DNA from: Ailanthus altissimus
Lineage: Eukaryota; Streptophyta; Magnoliopsida; Sapindales; Simaroubaceae
Assembly (NCBI GenBank): GCA_946807835.1
Contig: OX327705.1
Coordinates: forward strand, 18,630,501 to 18,694,500
Length of the DNA: 64,000 nucleotides
Direction: 5' to 3'
The position numbers and the translations under genes are program-made. Below, one piece after another: positions 51,511 through 61,320 of this stretch (its first letter is position 1; each line of letters begins with the position of its first letter). The notes under the pieces are model-generated. The model was not told the DNA's origin, made no database searches, and saw nothing but the letters and a program-made list of their open reading frames with translations.

Positions 51511-52905
51511 CAGCCCCTAACTAGCTTATTATTAGTCTTTAGCAATTCAAGCATAAATAGAATATACAAAACTACCTAAGGATTTTAAACAAAAAGTCAG
51601 TTCAAGATAATTATTGCTATTATGCTTTTTTCAATTATAGCTTTCAAAAATTGCGTGTGTGTGAACAATGCCGTAGCCATCTTACCACAAACCACAACAG
51701 ATATAGCCTTGATAATTTCTCCAAGTAAAAGCCTCAAGTCCATATCCTCATAAGTGTATGACTGTTTAAAAGGTTGAGATTTCTCTCATAGAGTTGGAAA
51801 CAATTAAGCACTCAAGAAAAAGTCAATTTTAAAGAGAGACATGCAAACTAACATTGATCCAAAGATAGGAAAATTAGTCGTTTAGAAATCAATCATTCTT
51901 GACATGCACCACCTTTAGAACTTCAATTGTCTTGTGAGAGAAATACAAATTAGTTTGGTGAGAAAACTGCCTTATAAAATATTTGTCTTCTAAAATTGAA
52001 TGAAGACTTTATTAAATTGAATTGATTATTCTTTTATTTTTTCTAGATTTTTTTCATTTTTCATTTTGGTATTTTACTTTTTTTTTTGAAGAATACAAGG
52101 AAGCATTATAAAATTAAAAAAATAAAGTTTCTCACCAAAATATATTATATACAAATGCAACTAACTTATTCTTTAATTCTAATAATATCAATCTAAACAA
52201 AAATTAACTAATTCAAAGGATCAATGAAAGTTCGTAAGCTGTTTTCTCAACCTTTTCACTCACTCACAAAAGATATGTGAGATTAGAAAAATATATACTT
52301 AAACATGAGAATTCTCTTAGCTATATAAATTGCATCATCCATTTTACCACAAGACTTAGCATTATGCTAAAAAATGTTTCGGAAGTCATTCTTTAGTAAC
52401 TTAAATAGAAACAATGACTTAATCCAAATAATTTTGAAATTATACATAGGTAGAAAAGTAAATTTCTTTATACAAGAATTATCAAGACTACAAGTAATAA
52501 ACAACAATGCATGAAAAATAACAACCAGTTAGTTAAAATGAGTTTCAAAAGTTAGAAATAAAACTCCTTACTCAGCCATTCTAATTTGACTTAGAATACA
52601 TCTCGAGAGTTCAAGAATGAACTCTTTACTCTGCCATTTTAATCAAATGTCGGACCTCATTATCTATTTTTATTTTTTTTATTTTTTTTGAATTTTGTTT
52701 TTGGAATGCAAAATACAACTTATGTCTACTATCCTCCCTCTCCAAACCAAATGAAATATTGTCCTCAATGTTTAAATAGAAAGAGATAAAATATAGGAGA
52801 CATTACCTAAAACGCTAATTATTCGAAAGAATCAAACCTGAGAGACACTTAAGCAAATATAAACTAAAATGATGATGCTGATAAATAAATAAAACAAAGA
52901 AAAAT

Positions 52906-53553
52906 TTATAAACAAAATGTCAGATCCAATTTTCGCTTGTTAAGGCCCACTGACCAATTGATTCGAGTTATTGCTGGGTCAGGTTCGTAGGTAATTGCTT
53001 GTAATTTGTCAATCAATTCATCCGCATTGGTAACAGAAACGAGGATTTGTCGTGCCGAATGTGAAATAAAATTCTGTTCTACAGCTTGATCAAGAAAATA
53101 GAGTAAGCAATCAAAAGAGTTATTAACACTCAACAAACCTATGAGTTTTCGGTGGATATTCAACTGGGTCCAAGAGGCAATTTGAAAATTTTCTTCTAAG
53201 GTACCAAAACCACCTGGTAAACCAATAAAAGCGTTTGCATTGTAAAGCATTCTAGCTATACGTTCATGCATGGATGAGACTCGTAATTCTTCCCCTATTA
53301 TTTTTTTCGTCAGGTTTTCCACGGTTAAAGTTGTAGAAATAATACCTAAAACTTGACTTCCTCCTAAATGTGCGGCTATTGACACACACCCCATTAACTC
53401 AATGCTACCCTCTTCATAAATCAAAAGAATTTGTCTTGCAACTAATACTATTCCTAAATTGTTTGCTGCCTCTACAAACACTTTATTTTCTATAGGACTA
53501 GATCCACAAAATACACATATATTTCAAAATTATCGAACTAAGGTTTTCTCCAT
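52906..53553 (-). pseudogene. LOG-type cytokinin riboside 5'-monophosphate phosphoribohydrolase, intronless, two stops
   Basis: LOG enzymes release active cytokinin bases from their nucleotides in the cytosol. A 216-codon minus-strand frame starts at ATG 53553 (MEKTLVR) but has TAA at codon 8 (53532-53530) and TGA at codon 10 (53526-53524); after that it is open to 52906. It shows ICVFCGSSP (codons 12-20), IYEEGSIELMG (45-55) where the family has YGGGS.GLMG, MHERIARM (95-102) where the family has MH.RK..M, and an intact PGGFGTLEE (113-121). Length and C-terminus are normal for plant LOGs, but the several introns of plant LOG genes are absent, so this is a retrocopy. It lies in sense orientation inside the Athila-like element between pol and the 3' LTR. 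The stops and altered phosphate/active-site residues argue against cytokinin activation; initiation downstream cannot be excluded. Confidence 0.82.
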
Positions 53554-53600
53554 ATCTACACTCACCTTTATCTCAATATATGAAAATGAAGAAAATGAGG

Positions 53601-53613
53601 TGCTATATTTATA
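53601..53613 (-). promoter_or_regulatory. TATA-box-like sequence upstream of the LOG ORF
   Basis: tataaatatagca on the minus strand, 48-60 bp upstream of the LOG ATG at 53553, followed by a C/T-rich leader (cacctcattttcttcatttt). Its spacing fits a core promoter with a short 5' leader. Expression is not shown. Confidence 0.35.
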
Positions 53614-53830
53614 AAGTACCAAATGATAACGATTTTGGTAACCCGACAGTTTTTCAGAAGAGAGTTAAAATAAAACATAACAAATTTAAACATAATGACC
53701 CATATGTATTATTTAACAAAAGATTTGAATTTAAAACATCTACATGAGTAACCTTAGTATTCATAAAATAAAATAAAAGTTTAAATTTAAAACACATGTA
53801 TTTACAGGTAGTTGTGATTGTGGCCCATAT

Positions 53831-54410
53831 CTTCCTCTGGTTTTACATCCAGTAACAGCTTAAACGCTCTCTATGGGTTAGGGATAGGCTTCCCATCCAA
53901 TTTTCTTATAAATTGGAAAACAAGGTCTTTTAGAGTCAGATTCCCGAGACTACACCGTTGATATTCATTTTTAAATTTATTTTATAAATCGAGAAGTTCA
54001 CGTTGCACGAGCCCATAGGGATGCATCTCAAGAGTCAATAGGATATCATCCAAAGACTCCTTAGTCAGTCCATCCTTAATGAACTAAATTTTGTCTTCTC
54101 GATTTCTAGATGCAAATCCTAAAGAATGACAACTCCGGTTACAATTCCATCGAGCACATTTATGACAGACTTGTAATCTCTTTGCTCATCGTCTTTTGGC
54201 ATAAGAGCTTCTTCCAAGATCAGGCATAAAAGAAATAAAATCATTTGCAGACTCACCAGATAATCGAACCTTGGCTTCGATTATCCAACGAATATCTATA
54301 AGGCTATTACTTAACATCAATGGCCTTAGTCTTTCACAACGTACTTTATAAATCTTAAGTATAGCATTTTGAGGCAATGAAGGAAAACGTTTTTAAGGTT
54401 GGCAAGAATG
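53831..54410 (-). pseudogene. Unidentified degenerate ORF between Athila pol and the LOG ORF
   Basis: The minus-strand frames read like real protein: SLPQNAILKIYKVRCERLRP and SGESANDFISFMPDLGRS in one frame (54377-54186). After a frame change comes ALMPKDDEQRDYKSVINVLD. After a second change come FIKDGLTKESLDDILLTLEM and DLVFQFIRKLDGKPIPNP, with two more stops before a terminal stop near 53831. About 190 codons in total. No family was recognised. It may be the env-position ORF of this gypsy family or a second captured gene. Confidence 0.4.
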
Positions 54411-54639
54411 CAATCTATTTTGAAAGAAAGAAAAGAGATTAATGCACAATTTGAGGGATAGTTTTTAGGAAATTGAGAAACCGACTTTAATAGTCACGGA
54501 GTACCATATCCGCCACTTGACTGGGAAATAAAATCACACTGAAGAAAAAAAAGAAAAAAAAGAAAAAAATATGAAAGAAAATAAAAGCAAAAATAAAAAG
54601 TCAAAAGATAAAATATACATAAAATATAAAATATGGTCT

Positions 54640-56010
54640 AGATAGATTGAACCTGATTAAGCATGATAGACAGGATTTATAAAAGGGATCTCGTCTAGGT
54701 ACATAGAGTGGCCTACCTTTTCCACATAGCTTTTCAGCCGCTGTCTATTCACTTTAAAAGTTCACCCATCAGTGAGGTCCTTGATTTTGACAGCACCATT
54801 AGAAAAAAATGTGCCTTACCATAAATGGACCAGTTCATCAAGATCTCAACTTTTCAGGGTGTAAATGCAATTGAGAATCATAAAGATAGACCCGTTGATT
54901 TGGCTCGAAGTGTTCCCTTGAGATCTGTTTGTCATGAGCTGCTTTTATTTTATCTTTGTAAATTCTAGAATTGGCATATGTATTATTTCGTAGCTCTTCT
55001 ATTTCTGACAATTATAACTTTCTCTAAAGACTTGCAGCACTCAAATCAAAGTTAAGGGCTTTGACAGCCCAATAAGCTTTATGCTCTAGCTCAATAGGTA
55101 AATGGCAAGCTTTCCTATAAAAAAGCCGGTATGGAGATATTTCTAAGATGGTTTTGTATGCAGTGCGATATGTCCATAATGCATCAGAAAGGCATAGAGA
55201 CTAATCTTTGCGATTCGGGTTAACCGTCTTTTCTAAAATCTGTTTAACCTCTCTATTTGCTAGCTCAGCTTATCCATTTATCTGTGGATGGTATACAGTG
55301 GAAACTCTGTTAAGAACATCATACCTGTGCATCAAAGCTTCAAAAGAACAGTTACAAAAATGTGTTCCTTGGTCACTAATGATGACCCATGGCGTACCGT
55401 ACTTAGATAACACATTTTCTTTTAAGAATTTTATTACAGTTGTATTATCATTAGTACGACAAGTTACAGCCTCCACCCATTTTGATATATAGTTAACGGC
55501 TAGAATGATGTAAAGGTAGCCAAAGGATGAGGAAAAAAGACCCATAAAATCGATACTCCAACAATCAAATATCTCAATAACAAGCATAGGGTTTAGAGGC
55601 ATCATATGTCTTCAAGATAAGGAACCTAACTTTTGACATCTTTCACAGGAACGACAAAAATTATTAGTGTCTTTGAACAAAGTAGGCTAGTAAAGACCAT
55701 ATTGTAAAATTTTCGCAGCTGTCTTCTTCATAGAAAAATGACCACCACAAGCAGTACTATGGAAAAAATTTAGGACACTAAAAACTTCACTTTCAGGAAT
55801 GCAACGTCTCATAATTTGGCTAGGGCAGTATTTGAAAAGATATAGATCATCCCAATAAAAATTACGTACCTTAACAAAGAACTTACGCTTATCTTGTGCA
55901 CTCCAGTTAGATGGAAGTTCACCACAAATCAAATAATTTATGATATGTGCGTACCAAGGTATTTGGCTTATAATGAAAAGATGTTCATAAGGGAAATCAT
56001 CTTGAATAAA
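54640..56010 (-). pseudogene. Athila-like pol: H2C2 finger, integrase and C-terminus
   Basis: 55932-55687 carries the integrase zinc-binding finger and preceding region (CIPESEVFSVLNFFHSTACG, then HFSMKKTAAKIL). 55605-55270 is the integrase core with IFDCWSIDFMG (first Asp), KWVEAVTCRTND, ISDQGTHFCN (second Asp) and STVYHPQING. The Gln codon of the NGQAE motif is a stop; the catalytic Glu codon follows it. Downstream frames continue through LWTYRTAYKTILEISPYRL and CHLPIELEHKAYWAVKALN to the C-terminal region near 54650. Stops make it inactive. Confidence 0.8.
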
Positions 56011-56046
56011 AGATGTTTATATAATTATTATTTAGAAAGTTTGTAT

Positions 56047-56191
56047 ATTAAAATTATATTTATTTTATTTAATTATATTATTTGTTAATTATTTAAATTG
56101 ATTATGTTATTTATTTAGTTTAATTACATAATATAATCAATTTATATAATTAACAAATAATATAATTAAATAAAATAAATATAATTTTAAT
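56047..56191. repeat. Near-perfect 59-bp hairpin
   Basis: The left arm 56047-56105 and right arm 56133-56191 are reverse complements with a single mismatch over 59 bp, around a 27-bp loop. The arms are almost pure A/T (starting attaaaattatatttatttt). Looser complementarity continues outside (tttgtat / atacaaa). It could be the core of a fold-back MITE. A transcript across it would form a long double-stranded stem suited to small-RNA production. Confidence 0.9.
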
Positions 56192-56284
56192 AAATAAATA
56201 CAAAGTTAAATTTGAATAAATATAATTTTAAGTAAAATAAAATTATAAATAAATTAGTTATAAAATTAAATTAAATTAAAAAAG

Positions 56285-56475
56285 TAACTGCAATAGTACT
56301 ATTTACTCTGGCGGGGGTACTGTTCACAGTAGCGAGTGATATGCAAACTGTGAAAGGGTATTTTTGTTCAAAAGTGATTTGTTTGGCTAAAAGAGTTAGA
56401 AAATTGAAATGGTAGCTAAAAAAGTTAAGCCCCCCTCAATTTTGGCTATTTCAGAAAATTTCCCTTTAAGGAATA
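56285..56475 (-). mobile_element. MULE-type terminus, second copy
   Basis: The reverse complement of 56370-56473 begins gggaaattttctgaaatagc and aligns with both terminal repeats of the MULE at 7257-12643 over about 90-100 bp. Inside lies gtactgttcacagtag, a near-palindrome of a type common in plant MULE ends. No opposite terminus was found, so this is a fragment or solo end. Confidence 0.5.
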
Positions 56476-56760
56476 ACCTAATATTTTTCTATTATAAGTG
56501 ATTTGTAAAGCACTTATTGAATTATTAATTTTTGTAACTTTCAAAATTACCTATTACGTTATTTTACTATTTAATAGCTGCATAACACATAACTGATGAA
56601 AAATATTGAAATACTACTTAGTAAGTATAGTATCACTTCTTTAAAAAATATAGTATAGTATTACTCTCTAAAAACTTTTATTTAATCAAAGTAATAATTA
56701 ATATAATTAGCTTTTAAGTTAATTAATTAATTAATTTTCTAAATTTTCGAATAATGATTG

Positions 56761-57463
56761 TGTGAAGAATGATGATTACAAAATCATTTTGAAAAGGGTT
56801 TTAAGATAGCCAATTAGAGCAGAGAAATTCAAATAAAACGGTACCTCAAGGCTGTAACGAGAAGAAAATAAGCTGCAATGCCACAAGACCCGAGTGGCAC
56901 TATAGCACCAAGCAAGAGGCATTGCAGCACCACGATATTGCCTTGCAGCGCCATGATATTGCCTTGCCTGTGCCGCATTGCCAAGGAAGCGGGCCGTAGC
57001 GCTAGCATCTAGAAAAAGAGGCGTTAAGGCGCCAATGTGAGTTTTGTAACCTAAGGTCTCTAAATTACTTCTTCTACTAGGATTTGATTTGTTTTCCTTT
57101 ACAACTCAAGTTAAGGTTTATTGAGGACGTGATGAGCACTATATAAACCTTATTTTAGGCTTAAGAAGGATATCACAATAACAAAACACAATTAAGAAAG
57201 TAAATGTTTGTCATTCCCTTTAGTTTTGAGAGAGAGAGTTTTTTTATGAGCTTTTGTGGTCTCTATAAAAGCATTCTTTGTGAGTGCTTATTGATTTATT
57301 AAGAAGAAGCATTGATCCTAATCTATCGTAAACATAAACAATTATCGAACTACGTAAATACTTGTGTTATTTTCTTGTACCTTTTTTTCATTATTATAGT
57401 TTGCCCATTGTTTTCTCCATTATTCATACTTTTGTGATTAAGAAATTACTTCCGCTGCCAACA
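56761..57463 (+). repeat. 5' LTR of copia A
   Basis: Starts tgtgaagaatgatgattac, ends gctgccaaca. Contains 'gagcactatataaacctta' (TATA-type promoter) near 57131-57150 and the GC-rich block 56870-57050 rich in gcattgcagcacc-like words. Confidence 0.85.
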
Positions 57464-57479
57464 AACTAGTATCATAGCC

Positions 57480-58200
57480 ACAGCCAAGTATGAAGTAGAG
57501 AAATTTAACAGTGAAAATAACTTTAATCTATCGAAGGTGAAAGTGGTGGTGTTACTAGTGAGCCAAAGTTTAGGTTCGGCCCTAGAGGAAACTGGAGCTT
57601 TGTCTAGCGAAGACGAAAAGGCAGGGGAATTTAAATCTGAAGCAGAGAAAAAAGACAATCAAGAAAGGGCTTATAGCATAATCGTTATATCTTTGTGCAG
57701 TGTGATTTTGAGGGAGGTTACTAGTGAAAAGACAGTTCTTGGTCTTCAAAAGAGGGTAGATGATCTTTATATGACAAAGTCATTGGTTAACCATTTGTAT
57801 ATTAAGAAGAAACTGTACCAGTTGTCTATGTCAGATGGGATGCCAATTAAAGACCATATAAATGCATTCAATAAGATACTAATCGATTTAGAGACTATCG
57901 ATGTGAAGATATAGGAAAAAGACAAGGTAATCATTATGTTAAGTTATTTTCTTGTAGTTATGAGCACTTTGTTTATATAATGCTCTCCGGCAGAGAGAGT
58001 TTAACCATGAAGAATGTGAAATCGTTGTTAAACTCAATATAATTGGAAAAAAAAAAAAAGATAGAGGCTAATGCAGAGAGATTATCTGTAAAAGTATGGC
58101 TTACACATAGAGAAGAAAAGTCAAAGAAAGGCTCAAAATCAAAGTCCATGGGTAATCCTAGGAAGTATTATTGCTATAAGAAATAGAGGCACTTCATAAA
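57480..58200 (+). pseudogene. Copia A gag
   Basis: The plus frame beginning AKYEVEKFNSENNFNLSKVK (about 57483) is the typical start of a Tork/TNT-type copia gag. It continues to KKLYQLSMSDGMPIKDHINA and a stop at 57912-57914. A zinc-knuckle-like remnant occurs further on (near 58160). The longest open part is 57537-57914 (125 codons). Confidence 0.75.
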
Positions 58201-58254
58201 AGATTATCTTGAGAAAAAAATAAAGGAGAAGAAGAATGAGGCAGATGTTGGACC

Positions 58255-60629
58255 CTTGTTGAAAATTAGATTAAAAACAAAGATTAAGAGGCTAAGAACT
58301 GATAATTATCTCGAGTATTGTAATAAGGAGTTTGATAGCTTTTGTGCTAAGCATGAGATCACAAAGTACAAAACTGTGAAATAAACACCACTGTAGAATA
58401 GTCTGATAGAGAGGATGAGTAAGACTTTGCTTGAAAGGGTTATATGCTTGTGGACTAATGTGAGGGTGTTTAAGGAATTTTGGCGTAAGGCTATAATGAC
58501 AACAGCCTACCTAATCACTAAAAGTCATTCTTCAGTAATAAACTTCAAGACACTAAAAGAGAAGTGGTCAAACAACCCTCAAAATATGATTATCTCTAAA
58601 AAGTTGGTTGCCTAGCTTTTATACATATGAAGTAAGTTAAATTAAAACCTAGAGCATTAAAGAGGATATTTATAAGGTATCCCAAAGATGTGAAAGGATA
58701 TAAGGTGTAGTACAATAAGTTAAAGCCACAAAAAAGTATCATAAGTAGAGATGTAACATTCAATGAGATGACAATGATAAAAGTTTCTCAAAAAGAAGTA
58801 AAGGAAGAACCTGTGTCTAAAGGAAATTTAACACTAATAGTTAAAGTTAAAGTGGAGATGAAAAATAGATCTGAGATGCCCTCATATCAATATTTTAGCG
58901 AGTCGCCCTTTCAAGTCAAACAAAAATGGCCAGTTAGTTCTTCTAAGTCTGCCTAACGTCAGACTAGGGCTTTTGAGATAGAACTTGAAGAGTACCAATT
59001 AGTTAGAGATAAGCTAAGGAGAATGATAAATTCACCAATCAAGTATGCACAAGAAGATTTAATTTCTCATGCATTTAATTCTGCATTCATTTTTAAGTTT
59101 GATAAGCCAAAGATGTATAGAAAGGCTATAAAGAGTGAGAATAGTGAGACGTGTCAGCAGGCCACGAGGGAAGAGATAAGTTCCCTTCTTAAGAATAAAA
59201 CATGAGAATTAGTGGGGAGACCTCAAATTAAGATTAGGTGCAAGTGGGTGTACAAGGTTAAGGAGGGGATATCGGGAGTAGAGCCTATGAAAGTTAAAGC
59301 TAGGCTAGTGGCACAAAAATTCACTCAGCGTAAGGGGATAAATTTTCATGAGATATTCTCATCAGACATCAAGCACATATCTATTAGAATTTTGTTAGTC
59401 ATATGTGTGAACTCTGATTTACATCTAGAGCAGATGGATGTAAAGATAACTTTTTTTATATGAAAAGCTTGAAGAGAAAATATACATGTTACAACTACAA
59501 GGGTTTGAAGAACTCGGTGTGGAGGAGCATGCTTGTTTATTGAAGAAGTTATTATACGGACTGAAGCAATCTCCTAAGCATTAGTACAGGGATTTGATGA
59601 TTTAATGATGACTTGTGGGTCCAATAAAAGCAAGCATGATGGTAATGTGTACTTTAAGAGCGCAAGTAATGAGATGTGTATGTATTTGTTTTTATACATG
59701 GATGATTTACTGATTACATGTACAGATGTAAAAGAAATATAGAAATTAAAAAAGCAGTTGAGTGGCGAGTTTTGAGATGAAGGATTTAGGAGCAACAAAG
59801 AGAATTTTGGGTATGAATATTATAAGGGAAAGAAGAGATGTTATCTTCTTATCACAATAGAGGTATATCTTAAAATACTTGAGATATTTTCTATATCCAA
59901 TGAAAAGGTTATTTCTATTCCTTTGGCCATGCCTTTCAAACTTTCAATAACATAATTGCCAAAATTCAAATAAGGTAAACTATACATGAGTAAAATACCA
60001 TATATTAGCGTTGTTGAGAACATCATGTATGCAATGGCTTGCACAAGACCAGACATAGCACAAGCATTGACTATTGTGAGTAGATACACGGTAAATTTTA
60101 GGATATCTCAAAGGAACGTCAGAGTAAACATTGCTATATAAAAGGGCAGAGAATAAAGGTGAAATGGTAAGAAGATACATCAATTTAAATTATGCGTGTG
60201 ACCTCGATAAGAGAAAGTCATTAACTGGGATGTATTCAAGGTGTTTAGGTGTAGTATGTATTGGAGCTCAATTCTACAACACATGGTAGCATTATCAACC
60301 ATAGAGGTAGAGTATATAGCTGTGTGTGAAGATATTAAAGAGGCCATGTAGTTAAAAGATATCTGCACAAAGATGATGACTATTGAAAACATTGACACCA
60401 GTGTGTATTATGATAGCCAAAGTGACACCTAAGCAAGCATAAAGTGTTTGATGAGAGGTCTAAGTACATTAATGTGCGTATCCATTTTATTAGAGAGATA
60501 GTTCAAAGTGACGAGATTAGTCTAATAAAGATTGTGTCATCTAAAAATTTCACGAATATATTAACTAAACCACTACCCTCAGTTAAGTTCGTCTTATGTA
60601 AGGACTTAACTGGAGTCACGGCTAAGTGA
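58255..60629 (+). pseudogene. Copia A integrase fragment, RT and RNase H
   Basis: The integrase restarts mid-domain: LRTDNYLEYCNKEFDSFCAK (about 58290-58350), then SLIERMSKTLLERVICLWTN and FKEFWRKAIMTTAYLI with the catalytic Glu region (NSLIERM). RT has CKWVYKVKEGISGVEPMK, KARLVAQKFTQRKGINFHEI, a DLHLEQMDVKITF block and the active site YMDDLLITC (about 59696-59722). RNase H is represented by MYAMACTRPDIAQALTI and, at 60444-60629, FDERSKYINVRIHFIREIV. Many stops and frameshifts are present. Confidence 0.75.
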
Positions 60630-60700
60630 ACAAGTAAGGCGATGTAGAAATGAAGAATCTTTGAGAGTTTCTTGGTATATTTTCAATCAAGGAGGGGATT

Positions 60701-61315
60701 TATGAAGAATGATAATTACAAAATCATTTTGAAGATGGTTTTGAGATAGCCAATGAAAAGAAGACATGTAGAGGAAAAGAGGAGGTTCTTAGAGTAAAAA
60801 AAACTCGGACAAAACAATACCTCAAGGCCGCCTTGGAAAAATTGGCGCTATGGCACCTATAAGTCTAAGCTGCAGCGCTAATGTGGGTTTTATAACCCAA
60901 GGTCTCCAAATTACTTCTTATACAAGAATTTGAGTTGTTTTTCTTATACAACTTGACTTAGGGTTTATTAAGGACGTGATGAGTACTATATAAACCTTAT
61001 TTTAGATTTGAGAAGGATATCACAACATCACAATAATAAATCACAATTGAGAGAGTAATTGTTTGTAATTCCCTTTAGTTTTGAGAGAGAGAATTCTTTG
61101 TGAGCTTTTGTGATCTTTGTAAAAGCATTCTTTGTGAGTAATTATTGATTCATTAATAATAAGTATTAATCTTGATCTGCCGTGGATGAAAGCAATTACC
61201 AAAGTACATAAATACTTGTATTTTTTCTTATACTTTTCTTTCTCCATATAATTTTTCCTCTGTTTTCTGCATTATTCATATTTGTGTGATTAAGAAAACA
61301 CTTCGGCCGCCAATA
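60701..61315 (+). repeat. 3' LTR of copia A
   Basis: Starts tatgaagaatgataattac, ends gccgccaata. The promoter-like 'gagtactatataaacctta' is conserved at about 60979-60997. The GC-rich block is shorter than in the 5' LTR. Confidence 0.85.
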
Positions 61316-61320
61316 GATTG

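Larger units (their letters stand above)
49891..56010 (-). mobile_element. Athila-like Ty3-gypsy element with a captured or inserted LOG ORF
   Basis: A minus-strand gypsy element, truncated upstream at about 56010. From high to low coordinate: the end of RNase H and H2C2 integrase finger; integrase core and C-terminus (to about 54650); an unidentified degenerate ORF (54410-53831); a LOG-like ORF (53553-52906); the Athila-type non-coding marker 'ttgaggacaatatttcattt' (52770-52735, minus); A-rich tracts; a polypurine-like ttaggggc; and a 1620-bp 3' LTR (51510-49891). DDFPYEHLFIIS and WYAHIINYLICGELP upstream of the finger are typical of the Athila/Tat clade. The 5' LTR, gag, protease and RT are missing. 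In Athila elements the pol-to-3'LTR interval often carries an extra ORF; here that position holds the LOG ORF. Confidence 0.72.
56761..61315 (+). mobile_element. Copia A: Ty1-copia with two LTRs, 4555 bp, TSD GATTG
   Basis: The 5' LTR is 56761-57463 and the 3' LTR 60701-61315. The flanks are gattg at 56756-56760 and 61316-61320, a perfect 5-bp target duplication. The primer-binding site tagtatcatagcc (57467-57479) is a mutated initiator-Met type, and the polypurine tract is aaggagggga (60689-60698). The coding order is gag, a partial integrase, RT and RNase H. Protease and the first half of integrase are deleted. The 5' LTR carries about 90 bp of extra GC-rich sequence relative to the 3' LTR, and both are clearly diverged. 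Confidence 0.9.

Noticed and set aside
52906..53481. Functional LOG gene starting at the GTG at 53481
   Set aside because: It would lack the N-terminal CVFCGSSP nucleotide-binding segment, which is present in frame further upstream; the true frame starts at 53553 and is broken by two stops.
59841..60398. Minus-strand ORFs of 67-82 codons
   Set aside because: Antisense to copia A reverse transcriptase and RNase H, which are clearly read on the plus strand.
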